Assembly (NCBI RefSeq): GCF_000143415.4
Contig: NW_003314281.1
Location: 360,833 to 424,832, forward strand
Length of the DNA stretch: 64,000 nucleotides
From: Selaginella moellendorffii
Lineage: Eukaryota; Streptophyta; Lycopodiopsida; Selaginellales; Selaginellaceae
Reading direction: 5' to 3'
Below the pieces are notes generated by a model, which was not told the origin of the DNA, made no database searches, and saw only the letters and a program-made list of their open reading frames with translations. The position numbers and the translations under genes are program-made. Positions 23,889 through 34,719 of this stretch are shown one piece after another (positions within the stretch are counted from its first letter, which is position 1; every line of letters starts with the position of its first letter).

Positions 23889-24821
23889 ATGGCCGATCCA
23901 CAATCTCCTCCTTTGACTCTAGAGCAGCAGTTGGTTCAATTGCTTGATGCTATGCGCCTGCAATTGAACAACCAAACTCAGTTGATGGCGGCGTTCACGG
24001 CACATGGTACAACTCCTCCTGCTTTTGGTGCCAATCCTCGCGTTCGGCCGGAGTTCTTTCGTGGGAATCCTGGGGATGATGTGTACCATTGGTTCGATCA
24101 CTTCACGGTGATTGCCACATATCATTCTTGGGATGATGCTCGGCGTTTGCGTGAGTTCCCCACATGTCTTCAAGGGACGGCATTGCAGTGGTACAATGGA
24201 TTGAGCGCAGCTACTCGTGGCGATTGGAGTGTTCTTCCGGACGTCCTCAAACGCGCCTTCGGACACGCCGACGATTGTGATGATGCCTTCCAACAATTGC
24301 ATCGTCTTCGCCAAGGGCCATCTGAGTCGGTGATGCAATTTGGCATTCGTTTCCGAAGTCTTTTGCTTCGTGCGGAGCCAAATATGTCGGAGCGGATCAA
24401 GCTAGGAATGTTGTGGCCAGCACTTCGTCAAGATCTTGTCGGACTTGTGCATGCACTTGCTCCTGCCACTCTTGACGATGCTCTTCGCTTGGCACAACGT
24501 TATGAGACGTCGCCTCTTCCACTTCTTGCTACACGTCCTTCAGCTCCACTTCCTATGAGTGATGGTCCTGTTCCCATGGAGGTTGATGCTGCTGCTACTC
24601 GAGTCCAAGGACAAGGGCGAGGACGTGGTCGTGGCCGTGACATTCGTTGCTGGGCGTGTGATGAAGTTGGTCATACTTATCGGCGTTGTCGGCGCTTTCC
24701 GGATTGGCGACCTCCATTTCCTGGGTGGAGACCTTGGCGTCAGCAACATCCCGTTGGTGCTGCTGCGGTGGAAGGTTTGGATACCGAGGTGCATTCGGGA
24801 AATGAGGAGTCGCGCGAGTAA
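23889..24821 (+). CDS. gag: Gag of the short-LTR Gypsy element
   Basis: 310 residues. The central part is a Retrotrans_gag-type domain: 'FFRGNPGDDVYHWFDHF' near residue 57, then 'ALQWYNGL' and 'FGIRFRSLLLRAEP'. The C-terminus has an Arg/Gly-rich stretch followed by one CCHC zinc knuckle, C-W-A-C-x4-H-x4-C (about residues 254-267), for RNA packaging. The frame is intact from start to stop. Its stop codon TAA (24,819-24,821) shares its last A with the pol start codon. A long 5' leader (about 230 bases from the LTR) precedes it, with repeated 'gatctagctttt' motifs. Confidence 0.9.
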   Translation: MADPQSPPLTLEQQLVQLLDAMRLQLNNQTQLMAAFTAHGTTPPAFGANPRVRPEFFRGNPGDDVYHWFDHFTVIATYHSWDDARRLREFPTCLQGTALQWYNGLSAATRGDWSVLPDVLKRAFGHADDCDDAFQQLHRLRQGPSESVMQFGIRFRSLLLRAEPNMSERIKLGMLWPALRQDLVGLVHALAPATLDDALRLAQRYETSPLPLLATRPSAPLPMSDGPVPMEVDAAATRVQGQGRGRGRGRDIRCWACDEVGHTYRRCRRFPDWRPPFPGWRPWRQQHPVGAAAVEGLDTEVHSGNEESRE

Positions 24822-27800
24822 TGGAGGGACCTTGCGCGAATAAGTTAGTGACCCCTCCATCTTTCTTTCGGGAGTATCATCAAGGGGTTCACTCGGCACC
24901 GGTTCATCCAGTGTTTACTTTCCAAGCTCGTTTTTATAACAAGAGGTCTCCTATTCTTCTCTCCGTGTTGGTTGATACAGGTTCGAGTTTATCTTCTATT
25001 GCTCGACCTGTTGCCACACGTTGTCGTCTACACTTGCGTCGTGCGGCGGATCCAGTTTTCATTCTTTATGGCAACGGCCGTACACATGCATGTGCACGAG
25101 ATGAGGCGGACCTGGTTGTGCGTGTGGGCGATCTCGAGCTTGAGTTGCAGTCGTTGCGGGTGGTGCCGAGTCAAGCTTTTGACCTCATTCTTGGTATGGA
25201 TTGGTTGCAGCACAATCATGCCAAGTGTGACTTTGAGGCTTTTCCCCCTTGTCTCATACTTCCTTATGTTTCATCCATTCCTCTCACTTCTGTACCTCTT
25301 CGTCCCTCTACTTCTACCTCTGCTTCCATTACTTTTGTTCCCCCATTATTTCCTCTTGTGTTTCCATCTTGTTCTGCTCTTCCCTTTTCCGATCCCTCCG
25401 ATGATCTTTGTGTTGCAGCTGTTGATCAGCTCATGAAGGAGTATTCTGATCTCTTTGAATTTGACCTATCGTCTGGGGCCAAGATTGCCACACGTCATCC
25501 CATTCCAACTGGGGATGCTCGTCCAATCAAGGTTCCTGTTCGTCGTCGGTCACCCAAGGAGATCAAGATTTTACGTGCAAACGTCAAGGAGATGTTGGAG
25601 AAGGGTGTTATTCGGAAGTCGCGGAGTCCTTGGGCATGTGAACCTCATCTTGTGACGAAGCCTGATGGGAGTATTCGTTTCTGCATCGACTATCGTCCGT
25701 TAAATGAAGTGACGATCCCGGACGTGTACCCTCTTCCTCACACTGCTGATCTCTTGGATCGTCTGGGGCGAAGTCGTTGGTTCACCAAGCTAGATCTTGC
25801 TTCTGGGTATTGGCAAGTACCGATGGCTGAAGACGATATTCCTAAGACTGCTTTTCGTACACCATTTGGTTTGTACGAGTTTTTGGTGATGCCGTTTGGT
25901 TTGAACAATGCTCCAGCAACTTTTCAGCGAATGATGGACGAGGTTCTTTGCGATATGCCAGAGGTGACGGCTGACTTCATTGATGATGTCTTGATCCACT
26001 CGGAGGGGACGTGGGAGGAGCATGTTCGTGATGTTTGTAAAGTGTTGGATCGGCTACGCGATGTTGGTTTAAAGCTGAAGCGGTCGAAGTGCGTGTTTGG
26101 GTCCAAGGACACAACTTATCTTGGGTACCGTATTTCTCGTGAGGGTTTGCAAGTTGATCCTGACAAACTTGTGGCTGTTCTAAAGTTCCCTACTCCGAAG
26201 TGTGTGAATGATGTGGAGCGCTTTTTGGGTAAGGTGCAGTATCTTGGTCGTTTTGTGGATCATCTTTCCGATCGCACTTTACCATTGCGAGCGTTGCTGA
26301 AGTCATTAACGTCATCTTTCATCTGGTCTCCCGATTGTGAGCGGGCGTTCGTGAATCTCAAAGAGCTATTGACGACTCCTCCGGTTTTGGCATATCCTGA
26401 CTACACTCGACCTTTTATTTTGCGCGTGGATGCTTCTGACATTGGTCTTGGAGGTGTGTTGATGTAAGAGAGCTCGAGTGTGCCTGGTCAGCGCCATCCC
26501 ATTGCATACATAAGCCGTACATTACAACCAGCGGAGATGAACTACTCCACGACGGAGAAGGAGTGTTTAGCAGCAGTCTGGGGTTTCGAGAAACTTCATG
26601 CCTATCTACATGGTTCTCGGACGTTACTTGAAGGTGACCATGCTGCTGTTACTTCATTATTGAAGCGGAAGAACCTGGTTGGTCGTACGGCTCGATGGGC
26701 TTTGAAGCTTCAGATATATGATTTCGATGTTGTTCATCGCCCAGGGAGTTCTATGGCTGATGCTGATGCCCTTTCTCGAGCTCCTCTTCCTTCTCCACTC
26801 ACTTCTCATGTTTCTGATAAACCTGTTGTTCCAGCATCTGTGGATTTTCTAGATGAGGATTCTGTGCCGTCGGCGGTTGCTGTCCTTGACGTTCAGTGTC
26901 CACAGGGCGTAGAGCAAGATCTACCTTTTCTGGATGAGGTTCGCGAGGCTCAAAAGATTGAGCCGTGGATTCGAAGGCTTCGAGATGGGTTTGAGAATCC
27001 TGCATCACTTGCTGATGACTTGCCTTTTCGGCATTTACATTCTCAATATCGCCTTGAAGATGGCCTTCTTTATTTTGTGGGGACGGATCCTGATGCTCAT
27101 TTACGGCTGGTGGTGCCTTCGGTGTTTATTCCGCGGTTTCTCCATGCCTACCATGATTCTCCTATTCTAGGTGGGCATATGGGACACCGTCGTGTCACCG
27201 AGAAGTTGCGCAGATCTTTCTATTGGCCAGAGATGCGACGTGATATTATCCGGTATGTGCGTAGCTGCATTTGGTGCCAAGCTCGTAATACTCCCCCTTG
27301 TGCTGCGGAAGGACGGTTGGAGTCAATTGCAGTTTCTCGTCCGTTTGAGTTGGTGGCGTTTGATCTTATGGGACCTTTTCTGCGATCGACTGCTGGCAAT
27401 GAGTATGTTATTATTGCTTCTGACTACTTGACTCGTTGGGTGGAAGTTGGTGCTCTTGCTAATGCCTCTGCAACTGCTGTTGGATACTTCCTCCTCAATC
27501 GAGTGGTGTTCCAGCATTCTTGTCCAAAACGGATTCTTTCGGATAATGGTCCTGCATTTATGGCTGAGGTATTTCATGTTTTGACATCTCGGTTGGGGAT
27601 ACGCCACACTTTTACGAGTGCTTATCATCCACAATCAGACGGTCTGGTGGAACGGCTCGTTCGGACATTCAAAGGGATGATTGCGAAGTATGTGAACTTT
27701 CAACATTCGGATTGGGATGGTTATTTGCCGTCTCTTCGGTATGCTTATGTCACAGGGGTGCAGAGTTCTGTTGGTGCTTCACCATATAAACTTCTATATG

Positions 27801-28285
27801 GTCATGATCCAATATTACCAACAGAGCTAGGTTTACCTTCGCGATTGCCACGAGCTCCTGATGCTAGGTCATGGGATCAATATTTGACAAGCATTCTTCC
27901 ACTTGTCCGAGCAGAGTCTGCTGAACACTTAGGCCGCGTACAAGTGGGACAATAACGGCGCTACAATTCCCATCATCGTCCACCAGCGGAGTACAAAGTG
28001 GATGATTTGGTGTTAGTCCGTTTTCCCCATCTTACGGTGCGTGGTTTATCTAAGGGGCTCCTTGCGCAGTGGAAAGGACCGTATCGGGTGTTGCGGCAAG
28101 TTGGACCACAAGTTTATGAGGTTCGGCATGACGTTCAGCAGGCTGATCCTCCGGAGATTGTGCATGTGCAACGGTTAAAACGCTTCATACAGAGGGATCA
28201 GGAGCAGTTAATACCGTCTACAGATCCACCGATGCCTCCTCCTGACGTTCCTCCAGATCCCGGCCCATCTACAAGAGAACCCTGA
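24821..28285 (+). pseudogene. pol: Pol of the short-LTR Gypsy element, two in-frame stops
   Basis: One frame from 24,821 to 28,285 with TAA at 26,465-26,467 and 27,953-27,955. Order: protease ('LVDTGSSLSS', 'LILGMDWL'), reverse transcriptase ('FTKLDLASGYWQV', 'MPFGLNNAPATF', catalytic 'FIDDVLIHS' in place of YxDD), RNase H ('LRVDASDIGLGGVLM', stop, then 'YSTTEKECLAAVWG'), integrase zinc finger ('HMGHRRVTEKL' ... 'CIWCQAR'), and core with 'FDLMGPF', 'LSDNGPAF' and 'HPQSDGLVERLV' for D, D and E. The C-terminal domain ('YKVDDLVLVRFPHL') follows the second stop. Both stops replace a likely Gln codon. It overlaps gag by one base, TAATG, in the -1 frame. This copy cannot make full-length Pol without readthrough, although the LTRs are almost identical. 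Confidence 0.9.
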
Positions 28286-28317
28286 CGGCCTTCCATTATT
28301 CCGAGAGGAGGGGATGA

Positions 28318-28491
28318 TGTGAGGGCCAAGTGTACGGCTACGATGCCGTATACTAATATTAGCGTAGTGGATTTTGGTAGCCGTCGGATTGGTTTCAATC
28401 TGGACCACTCGCTCCTGTATATAAGCTAGGGTTTTTGGGTTAATTGATATGCACATTTCTGTATTCCCTTTCTATATTCCATGCACTCACA
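28318..28491 (+). repeat. 3' LTR of the short-LTR Gypsy element
   Basis: 174 bases, one difference from the 5' LTR. It directly follows the polypurine tract. Confidence 0.9.
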
Positions 28492-29607
28492 ATATAATAT
28501 TTACAGTTAAAAAATTAAATTTTTAATATTAAAATCACACTTGAGGTTATTTTTGTGAGTACTGACGTATTTCTGAGCTAGAAAAAGGTGAAAAAGGAAT
28601 AAACTCATTGAAAAAGGTTCCTAGGAAAATTCCGACTATTATAATTGCATAGTCATCTTAGAAATGGTATCTATTATAAAAGAACTAAATTAAAATTTTA
28701 GCATAAAATATTTTATTTTATTTTATTTTATATACTTTTAAGATTATTAATTTTCATTAAAATTTTATTTTAGTATTTTTTATATTGAAGAAGATACAAT
28801 AAATAATAATAAGAAATAGAAAACATATAAAATATTTATATATAAATTTAATTAAGATATCTTTGTATTTTGTTTTAATGCCACTCTCATATTTGGTAAA
28901 ATAATTATTATCTAATTATTTTATATAATACACATATATAAATTTTCTAAAAATATTATATTATATTGATATCAATGGTTATTTTTTTATATTTTATTAA
29001 ACTGCCAAAACAAAAAGATATAGTTGAAAGGATTACAAGTGTCTTGTGTATTGTAAGTATTAAACTATTAGTTATTACACAATATGATACATTACAAAGA
29101 ATTAAAAGCTTGCTATAATATTAAATTATTATTATTATTATTATTAATTAAAAGATTTTTATGTCTTAAATTTATATTATTTGATTTCTATCATGAAATA
29201 TTTATTATTTTCTTCTCTAGGAAAATAATAAGTTCTTAAATAATATATTCTTCCTCAATTATTTAAAATATATTTATTAGTGGCATATGTTAAGCAAAAC
29301 ATATTTAAAGTTTCCTTGGATGATTAAACTTTTGTCATCTAAACAAGATTTAAAAAATTTTACCATCTGGAATGCTTATATAAAATTTCTCCATATTTCT
29401 TTTAAAAATTAATTTAGTTTATTTTTTTGTTTTTAATTAAATAATTAATAATATTAATATTTTAAAAGAAAATTTATTATTATTTTAGCTAAGCTAATTT
29501 ATTAAGGCTAAATCCCTTAACTATGTCATTATAATAAAATAAATTCCAAAAATTATATTAACTAATTTATACTTCACATTACTTAAACCATTATTGTTTA
29601 ATATATT
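28492..29607. other. Extremely AT-rich spacer
   Basis: Long runs of A and T, including an ATT repeat near 29,128-29,145. No coding region or RNA gene was recognised. The end may hold the promoter of the lectin gene. Confidence 0.5.
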
Positions 29608-30516
29608 ATGAAGCTATTATTAATATGCTTATTTTTTATTAATATCTCTAATGCTGATTTACTCTATGGTCCATTTTATGAGAATGGAAGAGTTCTAAGT
29701 CAATCTCAAATGACAATCTTGTTTAGAGTACTAACAACTACATTTTTAAGATCTATATTACCAATTGATAGTCTGACAAATCCATATACAAGTTTTGATA
29801 GTATCATTCGTGTTCCTAATACTAATAAAAGAATTATTGTAACTCTTTATCTTCATAATGCTGGTATTAATTCTTTTAATCCTGCCCCTGGTGTTGTACA
29901 AATCTATAATAACGGAGCTTTTGACACAATTTTGCATGCTTTTAATTACATGCGAGATGATTTCATTAATAGAGGCTCTATGTATTCAATTTTTGGAATT
30001 GCATCTCCTTATGGAAGGTTTATTTTTCAATACCGGGTTTTAAGAATTCCAATTTCCCATCAGCCACAATTATCGGCAATTTCTATTTCACAACAAGACA
30101 TTTCTTCACCTTTTCAGTATACTCTGTTACCAGGGAATAAATATGATGTTTTTGCAAAGCTTGACAAGAACAGGAAATTAACAAACACTAAGCAGCAGTA
30201 TTTCTTTGTGATGCTAGACAACTGTAATCTTGTTTTAATTATCAAGAAGACAATAGGGTGGAGTTCAAATATAGTAGATATCAGCTTTGATTGTGAGGTG
30301 ATATTGCAACCAGACGGTAATATGGTAATTTACAGTGCATTCCATATAAAATCAGTTTGGTCTACAGTTACTTATTGCGAACCTCTTCCAAATTGTTATG
30401 CAAACTCAGAGTTATTACTCCAGGATGACTGTAATGTAGTTTTATACAGAACTGGTGACCCACAAGAACCTGTATGGGCGACACAAACAAATGGATGTTG
30501 GAGATTTACCTACTAA
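29608..30516 (+). CDS. Secreted protein with bulb-type (GNA) lectin domain
   Basis: 302 residues, no intron. Residues 1-16 form a signal peptide ending 'ISNA'. Residues about 17-150 are an N-terminal region I do not recognise. Residues about 165-300 are a bulb-type mannose-binding lectin (B_lectin) domain: the sugar-binding motif Q-x-D-x-N-x-V-x-Y occurs exactly twice, 'QPDGNMVIY' (234-242) and 'QDDCNVVLY' (272-280), each followed by a 'VWST' or 'VWAT' strand. A third, degenerate unit is 'LDNCNLVLI' (203-211). The protein should be exported and bind mannose-type glycans, as in defence lectins; the role is inference. There is no transmembrane segment or kinase, so it is not an S-domain receptor kinase. 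Codon use is strongly AT-rich, unlike the host genes at 19-23 kb and 49-64 kb. The frame is intact. Confidence 0.8.
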   Translation: MKLLLICLFFINISNADLLYGPFYENGRVLSQSQMTILFRVLTTTFLRSILPIDSLTNPYTSFDSIIRVPNTNKRIIVTLYLHNAGINSFNPAPGVVQIYNNGAFDTILHAFNYMRDDFINRGSMYSIFGIASPYGRFIFQYRVLRIPISHQPQLSAISISQQDISSPFQYTLLPGNKYDVFAKLDKNRKLTNTKQQYFFVMLDNCNLVLIIKKTIGWSSNIVDISFDCEVILQPDGNMVIYSAFHIKSVWSTVTYCEPLPNCYANSELLLQDDCNVVLYRTGDPQEPVWATQTNGCWRFTY

Positions 30517-31800
30517 AAATAATGCAAGATTTACCATATATATATATATATATGAATTATGACATTAATTACATGCAATGCAAAGTTTTACTCTCTGGTA
30601 GCATCTTCTCACAAACCCTGTCCTATACCAATATTTATTAGTAAAAGTAATGCCTACGGTTTGTTCTTCTAGGAATGCGCGAGCGCTCCCGACATTAGGA
30701 AGACGGGATCGAGGCAAGAGATCCTTGCGCTCCTGATTTTCCCGAGCGAAATCCAGGATCTTCTGTCGATTTCTTCCCGCCACATGCCGGTAAGGCAAGA
30801 GATCTTCCGGCATTTGCAGGCCATACGCATCGTGCCATGCCGCCAGGATTTTGTTTGAATCGATCATCAACAGCCTCGAGGAGCGCCGAAATGGCTACTC
30901 CAGCGCGCGCAAGTGTGAGAGATCCTCGGATTTTGTGGAATGTCTTCCAGATGCTTGCGAGGAGGCTGTTCGTCTTCCAGAGTACCACATGTTTCTTTTA
31001 TCTTTTATTTGTTCATTTCTCTTGACATTTTTGCGGTACAGAGCTGCTCGTCTCCATCAAACGGCAAGTCCAGTGGCGAACTATGTTTGGCAACTTGAGC
31101 TGGTTCAAACGAGAAACAGGGGTTGTCTACCTCATCATTGAAAACATTGATCAGGAACTGGAGTGGTGGACAAAACCTTTTATCCGTTTTGTTCCGGCTT
31201 CCCGGTTTCTCCAGTGCCGTGTTGAAGCCGTTTAGTTGAGCTGTCCCAAGAAGCTGCGAACGTGTGGCTTGATAAGCGTGAAGAGATTTTGTTTCCCTTG
31301 CTTGTCCGGAAGCATTGCTCCCGAGAGCACCAGGAAAGTTATTGGAGTCACCAGGTGGAGGGTCACCAGCGATTTACAATTTTTGATGCCCGCCACGCAG
31401 TGGCTCAAGGAAACAAAGGAGAAGGTGAAGCTCAATTTTTCTTGTCTTCTCTTACGTGTTTCAATTACAGGAGTTCTCTTTCAGCCACGTAAGAAACAAG
31501 TTGGAGAGGCAACTCAAAGGTCCAGGCAGACAAAGCATCTCTTTGGAGAGGCTCCTGACAATATTCTCGTGCATTGCAACCGGCCAGGATTTCCATGACA
31601 ACAAACTGGATGAAGACGCAGGAATCCAATGTTCTAAACGCTTGTACTCCCAATCCACTTGAAGGATCTCCAAAGTTTCGGTGCAATGTGGAGGAGGAAG
31701 CCAATTCCTTCTTTTTGGCTTTGTGGATCGTTAGGAGCATTAATATTGGCCAACAATTGTTAGTAGATCGACGCAGCGATGCAGTGGCCTCCTCTCCGCA
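30517..31800. pseudogene. Island of gene fragments
   Basis: This stretch has the base composition of host exons but is flanked on both sides by AT-rich DNA. From about 30,640 to 30,870 the minus strand has an open stretch ('AYGLQMPEDLLPYRHV'). From about 30,850 the plus strand has 'FESIINSLEERRNG', then an intron-like gap (30,989-31,041) and 'LVSIKRQVQWRTMFGN'. A second intron-like piece ends at about 31,470 ('caattacag'). The frames are short and do not join into one protein. The island ends with an exact 35-base piece of the Slo gene. I do not recognise the source of the other fragments. A capture element (Helitron or Pack-type) or repair patchwork would explain it; no transposon ends were identified. 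Confidence 0.5.
31766..31800 (+). repeat. Exact 35-base copy of Slo exon 16
   Basis: Identical to 21,960-21,994 (from 'gatcgacgcagcg' to 'ctctccgca'), in the same orientation. The flanks are unrelated on both sides. Confidence 0.95.
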
Positions 31801-33029
31801 TAGATTTATTTTCTAAATCAATTGTGATCTATATAATTTTACTTGAGTATTATTCAGCTGATTATTATAGTCTTGCTGCAAGTATGTGCCCAACTACAAA
31901 ATTGTAAGCACCATGCTCAAATGTGAAGGATTTCTTAAGTTTTTTTTTCTTTTTGGAAAAGATAAATCAGTTTTCTTTTCTTCACAGCTGATTGGGAAAT
32001 TAATTTGAGAAATGGCAACCATGGGTTTGTAGATCTTGTTGAGATATGTGATTTAACATCAAGAATTCCTGGATTTGATGCAAAAATCAACACATATAAC
32101 TTCCATTTCTTCACAGTGTATATAATAACAACTTTGGAAGCTTAGCATAAATTAGATATACTATCATTTCAACCTTTTTTAGGCTCTTCTGATAGATCTA
32201 CTCATGTGCTTTCTTTGAAGGGTTTGCATGTGAGATTTGAGTCAATTTGAAGTCATTTCGAGTAACTTTTCCCTCACACTTGTTTATTTCAAACATGGGG
32301 AAAAGTTTTTAAACTACTTGTTATTTCTTGAAAAGAATTTTTTAATTTTTTCCTACATGGAGCTATAGTGAAGGTTGAGGGTTTTCTTCCAAGCCCAAGA
32401 GCATGATTTTAAGAGCTCTATAATTTGAGACTTATGATGTTTTTCTCTTGAGGTAAATACTTGCTATGATTGAAAGAATTGAGTGAATTTCTTTGAGTTT
32501 TTCGTAAATGTTACTTTTAGAAAAAGTTTCTACATAGTATTGGGCTTCATTTGCATCCATTTGCATTCTAGGCATTTTCTCAAGTGTCCTAGAGTATGTG
32601 GCAAGTATTTTACCCTCAAAAGCAATTTATTTCTGCTTGGGGTTACTTTCAGACTTATCTTACAATTGAACATTTGTTGCACCTTGCATATTTCATGCCT
32701 ACTCAAATAAGAAGTATAGGAAAGAGGTTAGTTCTTGGTTCCTTCTTGGCTCTTTATATTTGCTCCAGGCTTCAATAAGAGCTGAATTATCACACGGCCT
32801 TGTTAGAGAGTGAGGATTCACCATTTGTTACAAATACCAAGTTAGCAGATTCATATAATGCATCTTTGCCTAAATTTTTTTCTCAAATTGCAAATCCACC
32901 ACTTCCAGAGAGGCCAAAAGATGTCCCTAGAGATCTTGAGGACCAACCAATAGCTACAAATAAACAAAGGATAATGCAGCAACTTGCACCACCTCTACCA
33001 TCCATGCCAATGATGCATGTGTTGTAGTG
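31801..33029. other. AT-rich sequence, no gene supported
   Basis: Only short frames. About 32,800-33,027 has a 75-codon open stretch ('NPPLPERPKDVPRDLEDQP') that is proline-rich and could be an N-terminal gag remnant leading into 33,030, but no domain is recognised. Confidence 0.4.
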
Positions 33030-33560
33030 TGGCCTTGAGCTCCCCTTCTTCAAGCCAAGGATAGCATTTTAGTGGAGGATCACCTTGTAGCATTCTTTTC
33101 TTACTGTGTTAGCAACTAGATCATAGATGATATGACTAAGTACTAGGTGTTCACTCAATTGATGCATGGGCATGCATGGCAATAGGTACTTGTGCTAAAG
33201 GCTGCGGAAAAGTGGGACTTTGAGACTCTCCTCAAAATGTTTAGGAGCATGTTCTCTCAGGAGGCACAAGCTTGTCCAAGAATTGTTCTAGTTTCAACAA
33301 GGTGTGAATAAATCCATCTTCAACTATATAACGCAATTCAAGGCTTTTTGGAAGATCTACCGTGACAAGAGAGCAACACAAGAGGAGTCTATTAGAGTGT
33401 CAACATTTATACAAAGCCTTAAGCTCGGGCTCTAGAGGAAAGTTGTCAAGTGCTGGCACTAGTGATGCCACAACACTTATACATATGTTATAAAGCTTGA
33501 ATCGGAGATGTTCTGCAAGCTCTATGTCTCATTCATTGAGAAGCTTGTGAATGAGACATC
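33030..33560 (+). pseudogene. Gag remnant, left part of a split older element
   Basis: Contains gag-like coding traces ('WDFETLLKMFRSMFSQEAQ', then 'ATQEESIRVSTFIQSLKLG') broken by stops. It ends exactly at the chromovirus insertion site. The sequence resumes at 40,985 with the same five bases ACATC and runs on into a protease remnant of the family also found at 418-2,850. Confidence 0.6.
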
Positions 33561-34660
33561 TGTAAGGAACCGACTCCCCGAGATGTCGTAGGCTAAAGGA
33601 TCCCCAAAAGCTGGACCAAAATGACAAAGAGTTCATCGGATGGGACCAAGTCGAGGATCGAGTCCGAGACCGACTCGGAGACCGAGTTCGAGTCCGACTT
33701 CGAGACCGAGTTCGAGACGGAGTCCGGATCCAAAATCGGGTCCGAGACCGAGTCCGAGGTCGAGTCCGAGGTCGGGTCCGAGGTCGGGTCCGAGATCGAG
33801 TCCGTAATCGAGTCCGAACCCGAATCCGAAGTCGGATCCGAAATCGGGTCCGAGATCGAGCCAGAGACTAAGTCCAAATACTAATACGGGTCAAGGGGTG
33901 AAAGCCCAAAGCGTGCGTCTCCCAGGGGGGGGGGGGGCTGCAGGGGGTTCCAAAAGTATAGTAGGGATAGTGAGGTCCAGGAACCAATTTAGAAGGGACT
34001 CTCCAGTTGGGCTTCCAAACCGACTTGAGGTTGGGACTGGGACCGAGGGGCCTTGGGTGGGAGTGAGCACGGACTTGGCTGGTGCCGGAGGGGCCATCCA
34101 AGGAAGTGCTCAAGAGCAGCTCCCACTCCCGAAAGGGAAACCGATTGCGGTGCTCCCGGCTCAGGTGGAGTGGTGCCCCACTTGAGTACCTTGTGGCTCA
34201 TTGGTCCTCGCCCTTCCGGGGGCTTGGGCCTTTCCTTCGGGATGGAAGTGGGGGGTAGAGGTACCCATACCGGGCCGTTAGGCCACGGTGTTTCACCCCG
34301 ACGTCCCGAAGCAAGTGCTGCACCCAAGGCTTGGGATTTAGAGGGTCCCATGATCAAGCCTTGTGGTACCTTGGGGTGTTAGGAATCTAGAGGCTTGGTG
34401 TGCTTGGCTGCTTGTGCCTGCGGGGAGTGTAGCCGAACCTTAAGTCCAGTCTAACCCGGGGAGGGGGATTGGGAGAGATTTGGGAATCCGTAGATGGATG
34501 GCTAACACTCCGTTGCTCGTGCAGTGAGTAGCTGAAACCAAGTAGGAGCTGGTACCATAGGCGAGAACCTTGGCGAGGGAACTTAGCAAAAGCCAAGGCA
34601 GTGTTGGACGGATAGGCGAGGTAAGCTGGCAAAGTGGAAAGGAAAAATTTGTGGCTTACA
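33561..34660 (+). repeat. 5' LTR of the chromovirus
   Basis: 1,100 bases. Positions about 33,645-33,880 are a degenerate hexamer array (GAGTCC, GAGACC, GAGTTC, GAGGTC and similar). The shared G-run module, with G13 at 33,925-33,937, follows at 33,891-33,972. The chance reading frames inside the LTR are not genes. Confidence 0.93.
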
Positions 34661-34719
34661 ATTTGGTATCGGAGCCTTCTCCTCAGTTCTAGCGAAGGAT
34701 AGAGGCGGATTGCTGGGAG
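34661..34719 (+). promoter_or_regulatory. Primer-binding site and gag leader
   Basis: Primer-binding site TGGTATCGGAGCC begins two bases after the LTR, followed by a short leader to the gag ATG at 34,720. Confidence 0.8.

Larger units (their letters stand above)
23482..28491 (+). mobile_element. Complete short-LTR Ty3/Gypsy retrotransposon
   Basis: 5,010 bases with 174-base LTRs at both ends (23,482-23,655 and 28,318-28,491), starting TGTGAGGG and ending ACTCACA. The two LTRs differ at a single visible base (aatCcgg versus aatCtgg), so insertion was recent. Four bases, ATAT, flank both ends; a fifth does not match. After the 5' LTR comes a TGG-initiated primer-binding site ('ttggtggagttgagg'), not the Met-tRNA type. 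Before the 3' LTR is a polypurine tract ('gagaggaggggatga', about 28,302-28,316). Gag and pol are in different frames joined by a TAATG overlap. Pol is protease, RT, RNase H, integrase, with two in-frame TAA codons; no chromodomain is seen. Confidence 0.92.

Noticed and set aside
30536-30556. TA repeat after the lectin gene as a terminator or origin.
   Set aside because: Simple dinucleotide repeat in AT-rich DNA; nothing else supports a function.
33621-34382. Several open frames of 70-120 codons inside the chromovirus LTRs, some highly repetitive (Glu/Ser or Asp/Ser).
   Set aside because: They are produced by the six-base repeat array and GC-rich LTR sequence, occur on both strands, and are duplicated in the other LTR.
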